DNA of 64,000 bases from a virus, in IMG/VR virus record IMGVR_UViG_3300009154_000033, positions 1 through 64,000 of that record; one strand, given 5' to 3'. The notes beneath the pieces are model-generated. The model did no database searches, had not been told where the DNA came from, and saw only the letters and a program-made list of their open reading frames with translations. Position 1 is the first letter of the stretch. Each line of letters begins with the position of its first letter. The position numbers were made by a program, and so were the translations under genes. This document shows positions 43,801-50,300 of this stretch, piece after piece.

Positions 43801-46800
43801 AGTGCCAGTTCCCGTGTCTATCTTGACGTATTACTACAACTTTACCGTGAAGATTTCCATCCTTGTCATATACAATATCTCCAGGTTTGACATCTTCAGG
43901 CTTCTTTACATCTGGAGTTCTAGCTTTTCCGCCTCGTGGAGTAGTAGTTTTTTTACCTTTACCTTTTTCTTCTTTTTTAGGGGGGTTTACTCTTTCAGAG
44001 TTTGCAGTCCAATGGATCGGTTCTCCGTGGATGTAAGGCTCAATTGCAACTTTCCAGAATTGGCCAATATTAGGTAGAATGCTATCCTCTCTATTGTGAA
44101 ATGCAATAAGAGCTGCTGCAAATAATTCAGCCATTCTTTCATCAAATGCATTAGGATTTATTTTTGGATCTAAATCTGCATTTGGGGTAACTGCAAATCT
44201 CTTGAATGGTTTAGCATCTGTACCCCAGAACATCTTTTTAAGGTCTCCCCAAAGAGGAGAGTTAACCAGTTTTCCATGCTTTTCTCTATTCCAGAGGTGA
44301 CCTAGCTCGTGAAAGAATACGTGCTGAAGTGCAGGAACAAATCCTCCAGGATTTTGACCGTAATATTCTTCTTGTCCCTGCTCATTTATTCCTTTGAAGA
44401 GTCTTCTTTTGTCAGCTTTATCCAGATTATGCAATTGATCCCAAAGAATCAAGTGCATAGTACCATCAGGTTCGGTGTGAGACTCCCCGGTTAAGCATCC
44501 AAGCTCGGGGTGGTCCTTATCAAAACCAATGACTTCACCCTCAGTAAAAGCTGGATCTCCTTGCTTAGCAATTTTAATTCTTACAGGGAGTTTAAATCCA
44601 AGCTTTCTTGCAGTATCTAGGTATCCTTTAAGTTCATCTAGAAGTTGACCATTTATGTCAGACTGCTTGTCAAATTCAATAGTAAATTCTCCATAGCGAA
44701 GTATGACTTTTTCACCGATACCCTGTAAATTCTTATAAGTAGCAGCTGCAATAGCATATTCTTTTTCATTTATATCGGTTCTGCCTTCTGGATCTTTAAG
44801 ACGTGTACCTTTACGAGACTCTCTAAGAGCTTTCCAAAATAGTTTTACAAAATCGTCTAAGTTCCCAGCAGACTCGTACATATCTTTATACCAGGAAGGG
44901 TATCTCTCCCAAGAATCGATACGATCGTAGCCAACCGGAATATATTGCTTAGGCTTTTTTGTAAACTTTTTCTTTAAAAAGTACCCTCCAGCTTTAAGTT
45001 TAGCTAAAAATTCCAATTCTTTTTTGTTAGGTACGCCATTGCCCTCACCTAGCTCACCGCCACCGCCTCCACCACCGATTCTAAATTGGTTAGGAGTGTT
45101 GTTAGTTCTATCTTTATTGGTGTTTAGCCGAGCTAGAACCTCTGCAGCTTTACCTCTGGTAGTTGCTTCATTAACAGCTTTTTTAGCTTCGGCAGCAATC
45201 TCTTGATTTTCTGAGCCAGCAAGTTCATTGAGAGCATTTAGTTGGGCTTCAGTAACTGGATTATTTCCAGATATAGAGTTTTTAAACGCAGCCATACGTT
45301 CTTGGTAAAGCTTTTGCATTTCCGGAAAATTCAATAGACGCATATCTTGATTGTCTTCAGCAGCAGCTCTATCGACAATCTTTGAGACTAGGTTGAATGA
45401 ATCTTCCGCATCTCCATCAGCTGAGTGCCAGTTAGCAGGTTCAAAACCTAAGAAGTTTGCAACTGGGCCAAGGCTGGAGCTGGCTCTTACTTCGCCAGTC
45501 TTGCGATCTGGAGCCTTAGGACCGTCAGTGCCTTTTTCTGGATCGTACTTAGGCAGAAGTGAGGCAAGATCTTTTGAGTCAACGGTTCCGGCAATGTTTA
45601 ACTTGATACCTGAATCATCAGCCATACGCTGTAAAATCTCTAGATCAAATGGAACGTTCTGTCCACCAAGAATAGCATTAGGACCTATAAACTCTAAGAA
45701 CTGTTTAAGAGCTTCTTCAGGACTCATTTGCTCTTGAAGCCATTCTGGAGTTACAGCAGTGGTTACAGGCTTTCCGTTTTCATCTCTAACAATATTGCCA
45801 TCCCCATCTACAACATCTCTCTTTAAGTTATTTGCAGACCATTCGGAAAGTTTGCTTCCAGGATTGATGTAAACGTTAAAACGCTTTATAACTTTTCCAT
45901 TCTTAACTTGAACTGCTCCAAGTTGAATAGGATCATTTTTGATACCCTGGCCGTCATAATCAGAGATACCAGTAGTCTCAAAATCAAAGTATGTTATTAC
46001 CTGAGATTTTAGACGTTCTGCAACTTGCTTCCAGTTCTTTGCACCAGCAAGAATTTTTTGCAAAACTCCAGTGAAAGCACCGGGGGTAGGTAGGCGTGCA
46101 CCATTAGCGTCCATAGTTGCTGATTGTAGATCAATTCCCAAATCAGCAATTGAAGATCCTTCTCTATTTTGAGCAGGCGCAGCTTCAGGAGTAGGCTTAG
46201 CTTCATCTTTGCCGATCCATGCTTGAATAGGGTGGTCAGCGGGGACGTTCATAATTGCACGACGTCCATTTTGGAACTGAATAAATATTTGCTTAGTGCC
46301 GTCAGCTAAAGTCTTAACATTGGTAATTTTTCCATACTGATCAGAACCTTGATCGTAAACAATATTTCCAGCAGCTAGATCTTTACCAGTAAGCGCAGTT
46401 GCGGTTTTCTTAGCAGCTTCTTCCTTGTAGTTTTCTGGATCTGGAAGATCGGCTTCGGCATCTTTAAGATCTTGTGGAGTCGGATCTTCTATCTTAAGAG
46501 TGTCTTCATCTTGAATGCCACCGTCTCCAACTTCATACCCTTCAGTATTTTTCCCTAACTCAATTCCACGCTTTTTTAAATATTCAGGGTCTAGTGTTGC
46601 AAGTACTTCTTCAGCATTATTGTATTTAATGTATAGAACTTTGCCAGCAAAATTAGGATCGCTAGGGTCAACTAAAACTCTTGCAAATTTACCATCTGGA
46701 GTTGCACCAATAAATTTACCAATAACGCGGGCAGTTCTACCTGCATCATTTCCTCTTTTTTTACCTAAACGAACTTTAGCTTTAATACCGCGACCCATTT

Positions 46801-46927
46801 CAACCCAGCGACCAAATTTGTCACGGAACTGAGTTAGAACCTCGGCACGGCGTTCGGCAGAGGTATACTCACCGTCTCCGTCTCCGAAGCCGTCAGCTAC
46901 TATAGGTTTTAGGTAGTCAAAATCCAC
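28871..46927 (-). CDS. Giant 6018-residue polyvalent protein punctuated by PSQNRE motifs
   Basis: One uninterrupted frame of 18 kb; GTG start (TAGTG overlap with the upstream stop) behind GGAG. Order: 1-250 an R-D-K-x-G-R-W-x-E-M-G motif and KOW-like strands; 251-1591 DEDDh exonuclease, HELGH zincin, KOW-like repeats, a Gly/Arg/Asn linker (about 1184-1220) and long helices; 1592-3055 several unrecognised alpha/beta domains joined by Glu/Pro/Lys linkers; 3056-3514 ADP-ribosyltransferase-like; three GNAT-like modules (3515-4408); 4409-5038 ParB-like plus second ADP-ribosyltransferase-like; 5039-5424 HEIAH zincin; 5425-6018 helical with HEVWH. Nine PSQNRE-type hexapeptides mark the borders. This is the domain repertoire of 'polyvalent proteins' thought to be injected with phage DNA. 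The gene lies among portal, protease and capsid genes, consistent with packaging into the head. I found no intein or frameshift signs. Confidence 0.88.
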   Translation of the reverse strand: MDFDYLKPIVADGFGDGDGEYTSAERRAEVLTQFRDKFGRWVEMGRGIKAKVRLGKKRGNDAGRTARVIGKFIGATPDGKFARVLVDPSDPNFAGKVLYIKYNNAEEVLATLDPEYLKKRGIELGKNTEGYEVGDGGIQDEDTLKIEDPTPQDLKDAEADLPDPENYKEEAAKKTATALTGKDLAAGNIVYDQGSDQYGKITNVKTLADGTKQIFIQFQNGRRAIMNVPADHPIQAWIGKDEAKPTPEAAPAQNREGSSIADLGIDLQSATMDANGARLPTPGAFTGVLQKILAGAKNWKQVAERLKSQVITYFDFETTGISDYDGQGIKNDPIQLGAVQVKNGKVIKRFNVYINPGSKLSEWSANNLKRDVVDGDGNIVRDENGKPVTTAVTPEWLQEQMSPEEALKQFLEFIGPNAILGGQNVPFDLEILQRMADDSGIKLNIAGTVDSKDLASLLPKYDPEKGTDGPKAPDRKTGEVRASSSLGPVANFLGFEPANWHSADGDAEDSFNLVSKIVDRAAAEDNQDMRLLNFPEMQKLYQERMAAFKNSISGNNPVTEAQLNALNELAGSENQEIAAEAKKAVNEATTRGKAAEVLARLNTNKDRTNNTPNQFRIGGGGGGGELGEGNGVPNKKELEFLAKLKAGGYFLKKKFTKKPKQYIPVGYDRIDSWERYPSWYKDMYESAGNLDDFVKLFWKALRESRKGTRLKDPEGRTDINEKEYAIAAATYKNLQGIGEKVILRYGEFTIEFDKQSDINGQLLDELKGYLDTARKLGFKLPVRIKIAKQGDPAFTEGEVIGFDKDHPELGCLTGESHTEPDGTMHLILWDQLHNLDKADKRRLFKGINEQGQEEYYGQNPGGFVPALQHVFFHELGHLWNREKHGKLVNSPLWGDLKKMFWGTDAKPFKRFAVTPNADLDPKINPNAFDERMAELFAAALIAFHNREDSILPNIGQFWKVAIEPYIHGEPIHWTANSERVNPPKKEEKGKGKKTTTPRGGKARTPDVKKPEDVKPGDIVYDKDGNLHGKVVVIRQDRHGNWHYWVEGKDYKPGDVFPKGLDEYVVHKNGIIYVTKAGANFVPGDGPDFIYPLPGKLDSSNADAVKAEDLKPGMVYESPDGPANVVNVFEHGIGVPDVKKSSDRVVVYVGKDGEVKHEVVPVGTFKKVLTSSKSNVPAPTPENENQGGEGSGNGNNRGGEGNGGGRGGRGGNGGGGGGGRRRNNDSFDEVFIILLRAAIRNALYKSSGRWEDFDLELEDKIRLEVDEIIEEIHNLGVPVSKYQRLAEYLNEKILPGNGDQYSIIAHAKDFLNGVKTPAESTTEIYGPERKLLYESIIEAVLRIAINLGKRIDPNQDPKQRADQIAQEAYEIVQEIIKLDIKDYKGLIRHLKENLGAVHEGMYSDKLKQVLDEVKEFLDPGYRKRQLDALDRIKELLKERIEAVDPLGEKTDVVGGLIKDILAPYLDVHGYGRKEGIDYEELLDLLDKNLKPGEIKHVEKREGSSLRGNWDEVVKAVQDIIDANLGKKESTETPEPEVTREDPIGKGKIDPKGYAEKGYVPMVHPKPEFPAEIDEKKLIEKGFEIEEQDNRDKPSQNREEDGEEGEEGALPYEDPSKFAAGKKAVVIWHNKDFSAPGARIKITFTRKADGSLDQKYTEIQWRNWDGTIDGDGYGPAELLDFELERSEEETFRKAFEFATKALARRNEEYNNGELPGTFPHFFRKVGDDYIWRALKDPKTGKWKAAKTEKIDRLKKPPFGAVISNKDGKWTATILDPKGNVVATFEVDGDENDKSALENLINQSYVELAKRYRNINAPAAAPTPANEPEKIDDSFVDLQDVAADWEKDKYGQIALGWNMARPRNGSGNMAVPKKGAEFWGEIRYWGSTDYPRDHISVKFQDKDGYWRGADLYGYYKDPELIAKAKQWLAQQYQIWKDPARRDATEGVTADGHKPKRGDTIYLINRGKIEKVTLDVGLEGDMDPEFKDLVGKYFVKQTNWGEYEIMLGSSERSAAHIGDMIDAYKDENLAKEELQRRLDNEKELENKYGFKFFKLNDEDEKEQPVEEETTPTTESKEITGEHNFPLPDDVQMFPAGAGEPYAKYVINGEGFQHEADYPDVRAKDGLRYGAEIYYEEAIEPNSYNKKGRVAGWRISLLNNKWREDMSRRRLIDYRNAEVPGDINDPEVWKKAVEEARKMVANAIAENGGNNNPYTSEYIPLESLDQIQSGDYLMYGGHFPPTTRWKGTKSEETSPNFYAQVVSVKTDENGNRVFEIKEPNRAQGGYYDNVFVNDEEFLAKFGGITGLARYSDENQNVKPATEPVAETKVEEEPKELTEEERQANIDAWTEVGQLYRKYLAAKRGKNMKREAKRLKQELSPYPVVMLHEKLSDYKDILNNTRSSSTDENEKKAIAKRIAELVDAMKQLNVLTNKGMKEGAGKPTDPLDFNFDNLFRDIEVEDGISESDVEEVVNEPEVVEEPAAEPTEEPKKNVIETAGGVLDFDALSPMQLGKIKAHLDKKVRWNGEVMTYRELYSRFAIGRRKSQNLKDVDFVKGQSENIWGPIKYFLYVDEKGGMIDVPKMIYDAFKPTSTDPKMDEDATAPVQEAKMAEVQRKWDEKAKAEAETAKSAEEKPEEPVEEKPEKPVATPVTSVETPKDLGPTQITKETAKQYLAEKVDVGWTIYGPDGYALGVVVKKDTLGRVVQLTVRGPNGKETTYNFNMLTKLNAFSPKDKKDIEKAIKAKPVEPKPEVVKEPTSEETPDKISREDGYRLFNAIKKVYDFIHRSKRTEDPDAAKKDANDKVNQLAKILNPEDIDDFIRYVDLEIAFKKIMSSTDYLDNFEKYIDNYSSGNGAEVNPIHRGADGKIINKGDDLVVVDSDGNLKKITLQVFKKPNPTAFRDKTDFIEWGYQLRLDGNKNPEIVNINDSKESYSLDNVFHTQNEYEIRNIISNRSKALPKTSVAPEAIENASYNGNLENDLSAFKNNLENAIENFRNQPGADKNVYKAAAKELYNELKKLNSLYEDSATSGNDLEQIRNVYDDKIRDLGDVQSAKEKSNPNQNREGAERNITTATQKTNISAVEDAVRNGEIDDLSASDSISDLFSSTSEFSQSILLKQVAAARLLRYMPDARFDDLLKAAMSGGYSPLFNASSRMDVHYMNYNGIAKEAFFSRLSGPASSSIYNAFNADLSDIKEDTELLVTNVNEVKSLSTISILTVNKELMNSVLEKMGNTDSNSIIKFINDQLFLRVHSSFNQEDVNDLKKIMISNLIHSWALSSNDKNIKSHAMQKVAKDIFAMDPKATSEWSFVRGMNQYNVDIYREQGTVPNEVKDLIDLNNHYEDQVDQEVKDHRLIYTQFLHAMYNATQDLLKDQGIDGFIVYRGSDSTELNEIYNNLGSTGVFSGTVQQRPLSSWSTNRYKAESFAMNSPGKNAVVMATIVPADKVISFSGSGFGSMDEREVVVLGGDIKEALFSYHSYPGNRDNSDLEAAIKEEAERNQIVSNDPVSGQTVIQEQSKPSQNRERAEKPINIDNSDENADWIKQSSWDLSTNVDDFLRMFTSRDQLSDFMTKPTAQGMPEEMLRNLWPAADKHFEKIESAPKEEESKYLPEPFDPRDKKADLDEYYNYDYTKMPDGTPFNSDQQQQMDAIAKRLENILKNNDEDANSFAVKNLKNFRRTLYQQIIAKPTKGSSTTRDSILKQVEFSDKPAVKYFDEARGLTYTRYVDKFTDKYGRKYYIVTNIDESSGRQTVVAYDQKNFEGMPLPEDYVRKDQPVSGINDVGGLDSYIFRDPSVSEIQSVMVTDRYQRRGIATALVAVLEKRLGLPVIHSDNLSSMGFAFSNSIDPGKPDLHNNEKSIKLQEDNAPSQNREGFFKRNKAKKEPFDPTDPTIDLEKYYNYDYTQMPDGTPFNVYQQQQMDILKDAIDNEPDDFERKLRIAERRRIYQGYTAKPNLKSGTNLESIKDQVGLLDDNTSRMNYSGAGKPYADLPPEYKQSTQYIDEFTDKYGRQYWVVTKVVNGLGMSNVKLYDKSKNSLQDLQDNSEDRTPVSSLDVFNNKISMVYTSDRYVRRGLATAALHLARERSGKEVQHSEMLTSFGRAFSLSVDPNPDLHRNDESKVTLSNNQPSQNRENQYPPEPFDPNDRTLDLDTIYNYDYTQLPDGTPFNAKQQKIMDWENKNVEDAIASGDDSKIRAAKISRRFEYTKFTTVANPDSKTNMETIADQVTLGKSKPKKFTGFVRYTDKFIDKYGRKYMILTDINTDSSSDKSVLVTVHDLEGRFLAPNFTPEGMENVDTFGGKFLHIASLRVDDDDKKDPNAAAKIGLVLTNDEYRRRGLATAMLYVARKHYSKPVNHSSTLTMYGKAFSNSVDAGKPDVHDSLESKQLQIDLLKEKGLPVEEPKLDGDEIDYGPNQNRENVEEPTILNKYLEVIPLNNSYRDKNDPDLDLTEWTGKGVKIYGIGNGGNPLGYVRTEKLATMKGNLADMESSTSSIAHDLEDGTGYLEPVLVWYNPLTGRAFIAEGNHRVEAARIAGREYVPVVVGVSTVDFKNPTTMERSGGVGDVVLNKDGSLENFKNVKDGSLINPYHLFNDEDLLYPRINLDPKDVPGFTDVLKIQSDLLNELMAENEETGLNEIATWYDPDAFDIDSSIGHMGGASEQLKEIAAKNIGNNMLSSPKDILGALDHAISISQVVRSRLSYLDSQKMALKALDSKSDNLNGNSIILFIDDSEHSPYEGLHIETLREVLDFMDPYDEELYGNPYDEKTIDYKTLFDDYYANENKKPIFFDNPEDIEAFKEKAASILVAQWAETSNGSDMLSHALQIAAAETFKMPAGSWAPWKVQSKNAQYTKDILENAEYYYGIHSSVLKDFLKTMYDLTQDRFKNYGIKYLTLYRGTGVDEEAFKIDTGIEYNGIGDAEILQRPMSAWAWLHGDAFNFATSRLQERAGMFMGTIIPVEQVLSIPGTGFGCFEEAEVVLLAGKNRLVRAATSDDSHKVLDQKTFIAENADKVISYLVDQLPKDKNAFDNLIEFNRSTPNVTGPSQNREIPSINVDDSVENSDWVISEFAKKKKLDAKENELPEGSGQTNPVEEPISLNELHRTFITALLSGAGDQRTRPLPDAKPEWLAADVETDNLTMAEKNAIYTWYMGVVKGDGASSDNLSINAQVYLTKHIIPLINRHDEEHMLLPHHDIYINKDNNVTIKVVRFITNPTKKNGKTNVNTEYRAATAAGVAKFANKLSDVLSRVKFKFPVKELQVIVTHPNIEDFFKPFTRDDGTRGRNLAGLSFPHMFVNGQILNEEDNKPNPKLTENPRADATELESTIAHEIAHVLEQKGIINFSDQATKDTLRRFMTEYPLSDYAATDEGEYLAEAYAGMIISEDGIGRHKEVADWINDQIATVDERKEKAAIDLLKGMLEKLGIQNNNKPSQNREGSREQIIASAAKDIASSGIGFTPGKIKNDISIAIDGPVVQIEGSPKKDAVAPSDQATAIKNEIIGLGHMILDDARAISDEQARAEGLIPEGFTAEEYRKKLENDAKSLNGEILRGDSKFRAMSQDLMRNAFNRLSYEDKEEIFQSLKQEAAKELSGKDVNVFSAEETFNMLLVEYGDDLSHKLAYDYATPYSEFIFDTGKTVLQRVRNKKTLRLTKDVEEVRALIDVTGAHEGGETILSLLTKWAIRTGKIDTSDLAKKATEIKEVRDRLRASPKAEDFTNKYHSIIGKNIKSQMEKAGVEFDSVPAHQFFNQYKDYKYVNSNEKFQDIRIDRNKKLIKNLEETLSFVPKDIILAGMEYLAHTGGKLGVQISDARAQFKQHWKNKNLINSLRWKKEQGDGGFFRGDSTDDYLHEVWHFFQMINHDIAALEHAFSYDRIKTADSSNIIPSMEVYEKWMEESFSGAKVADPYTVKVYPRSTSKFATFSPNNHSAEVITTTMQDLFTDPGRFSTPNGVTVKTGKGKKTTRFSDAHMDIATGVWYTNATMTTKIDPKLITGIEGLDPSNDTDWDLKAFGIGLLMSLLNWENK
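28874..30637 (-). other. Segment of the 6018-aa protein: C-terminal helical region with HEVWH
   Basis: Residues about 5431-6018. Long helices, then DYLHEVWHFFQMINHD (HExxH about 5842) and HSAEVITTTMQDLF, which may hold a third ligand. A zincin is plausible, but the site is less typical than the other two. Confidence 0.5.
30656..31795 (-). other. Segment of the 6018-aa protein: zincin 2
   Basis: Residues about 5045-5424. HEIAHVLEQKG at about 5322 is an HExxH zinc site; GEYLAEAYAGMI 55 residues later could give the third ligand. It resembles lethal-factor-like zincins found in phage polyvalent proteins. Confidence 0.7.
31814..33685 (-). other. Segment of the 6018-aa protein: ParB-like domain and ADP-ribosyltransferase-like domain 2
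   Basis: Residues about 4415-5038. ParB-like core: LEPVLVWYNPLTGRAFIAEGNHRVEAAR (GNHR about 4516). Transferase triad: YLTLYRGTG (about 4888), RPMSAWAWLHGDAFNFA, and CFEEAEVVLLAG (about 4967). The transferase half is clearly paralogous to domain 1. Confidence 0.7.
33704..36367 (-). repeat. Segment of the 6018-aa protein: three tandem GNAT-like modules
   Basis: Three paralogous modules of 260-350 residues, each bounded by PSQNRE-type motifs. Each starts with PFDPxDxxxDL...YNYDYTxxPDGTPFN, contains Y-x-D-x-F-x-D-K-Y-G-R-x-Y, and ends with a GNAT motif A-like RRG(I/L)ATA (about residues 3802, 4066 and 4328) and a (H)S..L...G.AFS.S(V/I)D tail. The copies differ clearly, so the triplication is old. 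Confidence 0.75.
36386..37744 (-). other. Segment of the 6018-aa protein: ADP-ribosyltransferase-like domain 1
   Basis: Residues about 3062-3514. The C-terminal part shows the R-S-E triad of H-Y-E/R-S-E type transferases in order: FIVYRGSD (Arg about 3378), LSSWSTNRYKAESFA, and MDEREVVVLGG (ExE about 3452). The preceding helical region ends in HRLIYTQFLHAMYNATQDLL. Phage ADP-ribosyltransferases such as T4 Alt are injected and modify host RNA polymerase (family knowledge). Confidence 0.72.
37763..42136 (-). other. Segment of the 6018-aa protein: unrecognised domains with charged linkers
   Basis: Residues about 1598-3055, the longest stretch without a PSQNRE motif. Visible parts: FWGEIRYWGSTDYPRDHISVKFQDKDGYW; KPKRGDTIYLINRGKIEKV (KOW-like); GAEIYYEEAIEPN; ESLDQIQSGDYLMYGGHFPP; KVDVGWTIYGPDGYALGVVV; coiled-coil-like helices; and Pro/Glu/Lys linkers. 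I recognise no enzyme here. Confidence 0.5.
42155..46159 (-). other. Segment of the 6018-aa protein: DEDDh exonuclease, zincin 1 and KOW-like repeats
   Basis: Residues about 257-1590. Exonuclease motifs: YFDFETTG (Asp about 314), NVPFDLEIL, and HSADGDAED (about 498), the DnaQ/DEDDh pattern. Zincin: HELGHLWNREKHG at about 873 with a later DERMAELFAAAL that may give the third ligand. Next come strands of the type 'DVKPGDIVYDKDGNLHGKV' and 'DLKPGMVYESPDG' (KOW/SH3-like), the Gly-rich linker, and about 350 residues of helices. Confidence 0.75.
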
Positions 46928-47130
46928 TATTCTCCGCCATCCTTAAGGATGTCTACCCCGATTAAACGTTGCAGCTCCTCATTGGCGGCTTTAGAGCCTT
47001 CTAAAGTTAGGTTTACTAGTTGCTCGATTGAAAGAGATGAGTATGGCACTTTTTTAACAACGTGCTCATCATTTCTATAAGACTCTACGGTAAGCATAGG
47101 CTCGGCCTTAGACTTTTTATTTTCGTCCAT
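46927..47130 (-). CDS. Small protein upstream of the giant gene, function unknown
   Basis: 67 residues: a Lys-rich start (MDENKKSKAEP), then LTVESYRNDEHVVKKVPYSSLSIEQLVNLTLEGSKAANEELQRLIG, which is helical. Its stop overlaps the GTG of the 6018-residue gene (TAGTG), so the two are co-translated. Not recognised. Comparable small genes follow both giant genes, hinting at partner or chaperone roles (inference). Confidence 0.68.
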   Translation of the reverse strand: MDENKKSKAEPMLTVESYRNDEHVVKKVPYSSLSIEQLVNLTLEGSKAANEELQRLIGVDILKDGGE

Positions 47131-47147
47131 TTATATATCCTACGTAG

Positions 47148-47300
47148 TTATTCTGACGGAGTGTTTTTAGGAGTAGGCTCTGCTACATCCTCTTCACCAC
47201 TATCATATAGGAAATCTGGATCGGGGTTTGGGAAAGAGATAGCAGTCCAATACTCTTCATCTTCAGGAGTATAGTGATCAGGGTTTAAATAATTTTCCAT
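47148..47300 (-). CDS. 50-residue acidic protein between the two giant genes
   Basis: Translated by me: MENYLNPDHYTPEDEEYWTA, then a Pro/Asp/Glu-rich remainder ending in TPKNTPSE. The ATG at 47300 has GAGGAG 8 bases upstream, a strong site. It begins 68 bases after the end of the 3232-residue gene and ends 17 bases before the next small gene. No family recognised; the acidic, Pro-rich end looks disordered. Confidence 0.65.
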   Translation of the reverse strand: MENYLNPDHYTPEDEEYWTAISFPNPDPDFLYDSGEEDVAEPTPKNTPSE

Positions 47301-47368
47301 GTAAATACTCCTCGAAATAGTTAATAAGTCTGTAAATAGTATACCAAAGTATCTGAATAAAGACTTAA

Positions 47369-50300
47369 TTAACCACCAAGAAGTGCTTTAAGTTGATTAA
47401 GAATATTGACTCTATCCTCAGGATCAGCTAGACTAATGCTCCAGTTGTTTGCTTTTCTATCCCAGAAGAATGAGAATGGGATCTTCTTATCTTTAGGTAC
47501 TAGTGAAACACTCTTGATTAGATCTTTAGCAGCCATAGTATCACCCATCAGGAAGATTCTATTACCTTCGATTCGATAGTTGACACCGCCTCCAAGACCT
47601 CCAGAAGATCCATCTTCACCAGTTACTGGCTCAATTGGCATGGAGGTAGCTCCAGGCTGATTAGTTGGATCATACTCTTCATCTGGGTTATCTTCATAGT
47701 AGCCAGCTAGGATGTAGTCAACTGCCTTGCTTGCCATAGAAGCGGCCTCAAACAAAGCGTTTGGCTCTGTTTCCAAGAATCTCTTCCAAGACTGAACATA
47801 AGCAGCCACGTTTTCAATACTGGTGTTGATCCCAAACATAGAAGCTAAAATAGCTGCTCCAATTTCTGCAATAAGTTCTTCACGAGCACGGACATCCTTG
47901 TGCTTACCGTAGTTATCTAGAAGATCTTTACGATCTAGACGCTGAGGGTCTCCAGTACTGTGGACCAGCTCGTGGAACAAAGTATCTAGGTGCTCTTCAG
48001 TGCTATTGAACTGTTCTCTTAGAGGCAAGCTGACTGTGTCCGTCTGAGGTGACCAGAAAGCTGAGTCTCCAGGGGCATATTGGATGTTAGGCCCGCCTGT
48101 GTAGGAAGCAAGGATGATATCCTCTACCTCGTGCATAGGAGGTGGGTCTTTTCTAGGAAGTGGTGGAATAGTAATACCCTTAACCACATCTTCGTTATAG
48201 ACAACATCAATGTCGAGTCTAGTCTTGGTTCTAGAACCATCATCCGGCTTCTGGTCACCAGTCTTTGGGTCAATGATAGTTTTGGTCTCATCTGGCTTTA
48301 CAGTGTACTTACTCTTCACAACCTTGGTTATAAGCACGCCATCGTTTTCGTCTACGTAGCCACCAAGCTTAGCAATAGCGTTCTTTGTATACCAGCGAGT
48401 ACCTTTGTAGCCTCTGAATTGGCTTAGAACTTCTAGAATAACTAGGTTTCCACCCTTGTAGTTCTTACCAGTAGCGCCTGATGTAGGTAGGTAAGATCCA
48501 CCGCCAGTCCAAGGCTTCTTCCAAGGAATAATTCCCTTATCCATAGCCTCGGTAATTTGAGCCATAACCTGATCTACAGCATCTTTATTGCTCTTTATAG
48601 GTTTGCTATTTTCGCGGTTTTGAGAAGGACCGTTGTCTTCTAGGTCTTTCCAACCAAAAATTGCCTCGGAAGCTCCAAAGATTCCAGATTTATTTGCCAC
48701 TTCAGAGACCTTCACGAACTTGTCACCATTTTCGTCAGTGTAAAGTTCTACTCTCTTATTTGGCAAAGCTGATCTGAGTTGAGCCACGTACTCTTCCGGA
48801 TCTAGTCCATTAGGAATAGGGTCAAGAACAGGAGTCTCGATCTCGGCTGTCATTCTTTCAGCAGCGTGAACTGCCTCTGTGAGTTCCTTTAGACCGCGTT
48901 CTCCGCCAGGATATTGAGGATCTCTAGAGATAGGCTCAAGAGACATCTGGTAATCGTACTCAGCTTGAATAGCTTCGTCATAGGCTGCATTAATCTCTTC
49001 TTCAGACATTACTGGCTGCTCAGATGCAGATTTATTAGGAGTTGAATCTGAATCTGATTCAATAGCTTTTGCAACTATATCTAAGCTAGACTCTTTGACG
49101 TTTTCTGGATCTGACTTAGCATCTATGCTATTATCCCCTTGGAAAATAGTAGTTCCGTTTTTACGAACTTGGATAGCATCATTAGAGATAGTAGCTTCAT
49201 ACTTGCCATCAGGAGAACTCCAAGTGTGCTTGTAGTCATTTCCTTCAGGTCCACCTAGATATTCGGTATTCCAGTTAGCAGTGTAGTCATACTTACTGTC
49301 AGGGTTGGTAGCACCTTCACGGTTTTGAGACGGGCCTCCGATAACCTTTTTAGCCTGCTGGCCATTAACATATGATGCACCGCCACCGCCATCAATAGCT
49401 TCAAAGAATACGCTAACTTCATCGGAATCGTGACGACTTATCATCTTGATTCTCTTGTTTCCCTTAGCAGTAACTACAGTGTCACCCTTTTGTAGAGTAT
49501 TAGGGTCTACTTCTACAATTTCAGGTCCTGAGCTTTCAGTATTCTGTGAAGTAGGTTGATCAGGGCTCTTATCAGACCTAGCTTCTAGCTGGCGTAGGTA
49601 ATCCTTACGCTTTGACTTGAATTCTTCTATCTTACCATCTAGCCAATCCAACATTCCAGGATCTAATTCATCCATAGTTCTAGTTACAGCAACGTACATA
49701 AGGTTCAATGCTTCTGTAGTAAGAGATCTAGGCATATTGCCCTTCTCGATAGCGTCAGCATCTTTTTGTGGGTTAGGCTTGAACCATGTTCCTGAAAGTT
49801 TAACTTGTTTAGCTTCTAGTCCCTTGGCTCGGTGAGCAGTTAGAACTACGCTGTCGACATCTGCACCACTTAGAGCGTCTACAAGAGCGCTTAGTTGCTC
49901 AGATCCATTTCCTTGAACAGGAGTGGTCCAGTCCCAAGTCTTACCTGTATCCCATGTGTATCCCATTGAAGATAGAGTGTCAGAGTTATTCTTAGTTCCA
50001 TTATTTGGATTCTTTAGCTCAGGTGTCCAAGGCTTTGCATCACCAGTATTGTAGAGACGGATAGCCCCATTTTCAATCTTGTAGCTAATGAAGTTTCCAA
50101 GATCTCCTTCGTCGCCCCAGTTGCCATCCGAAGGCTTTTTGAATCCTTGAATACCAATGATTCTTGCACCATCTACTGTCCGCTTTAGTTCAGCAAATAC
50201 TGCCTTGCCATCGTTATCTCTTTCTTGCTCTTCTAGACGAGCTTGAGTCAGCTCCATAATGCCTAGCAATCTTCCTACTGCTGGATCAGAATCTTCTTGG

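Larger units (their letters stand above)
30638..46177 (-). repeat. Nine PSQNRE-type hexapeptide motifs in the 6018-aa protein
   Basis: Positions of the six codons: 46160-46177 (PAQNRE), 42137-42154 (PSQNRE), 37745-37762 (PNQNRE), 36368-36385, 35324-35341, 34541-34558 (all PSQNRE), 33686-33703 (PNQNRE), 31796-31813 and 30638-30655 (PSQNRE). Arg is encoded by AGA, CGC, CGT and AGG; Ser by TCT, TCA and AGC. Preceded by K, N, G or A and followed mostly by G, N, R or I. They fall between recognisable domains. Confidence 0.93.

Noticed and set aside
42146-44077. Several plus-strand open frames opposite the giant gene
   Set aside because: Compositions rich in Phe, Ser, Leu and Ile without ribosome binding sites; they mirror Lys/Glu-rich codons of the real gene.
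28871-46927. Assembly artefact or fusion of neighbouring genes by missed stops
   Set aside because: The frame is open for 18 kb with steady codon use, no repeated blocks at DNA level, and no ribosome binding site plus start at motif borders.
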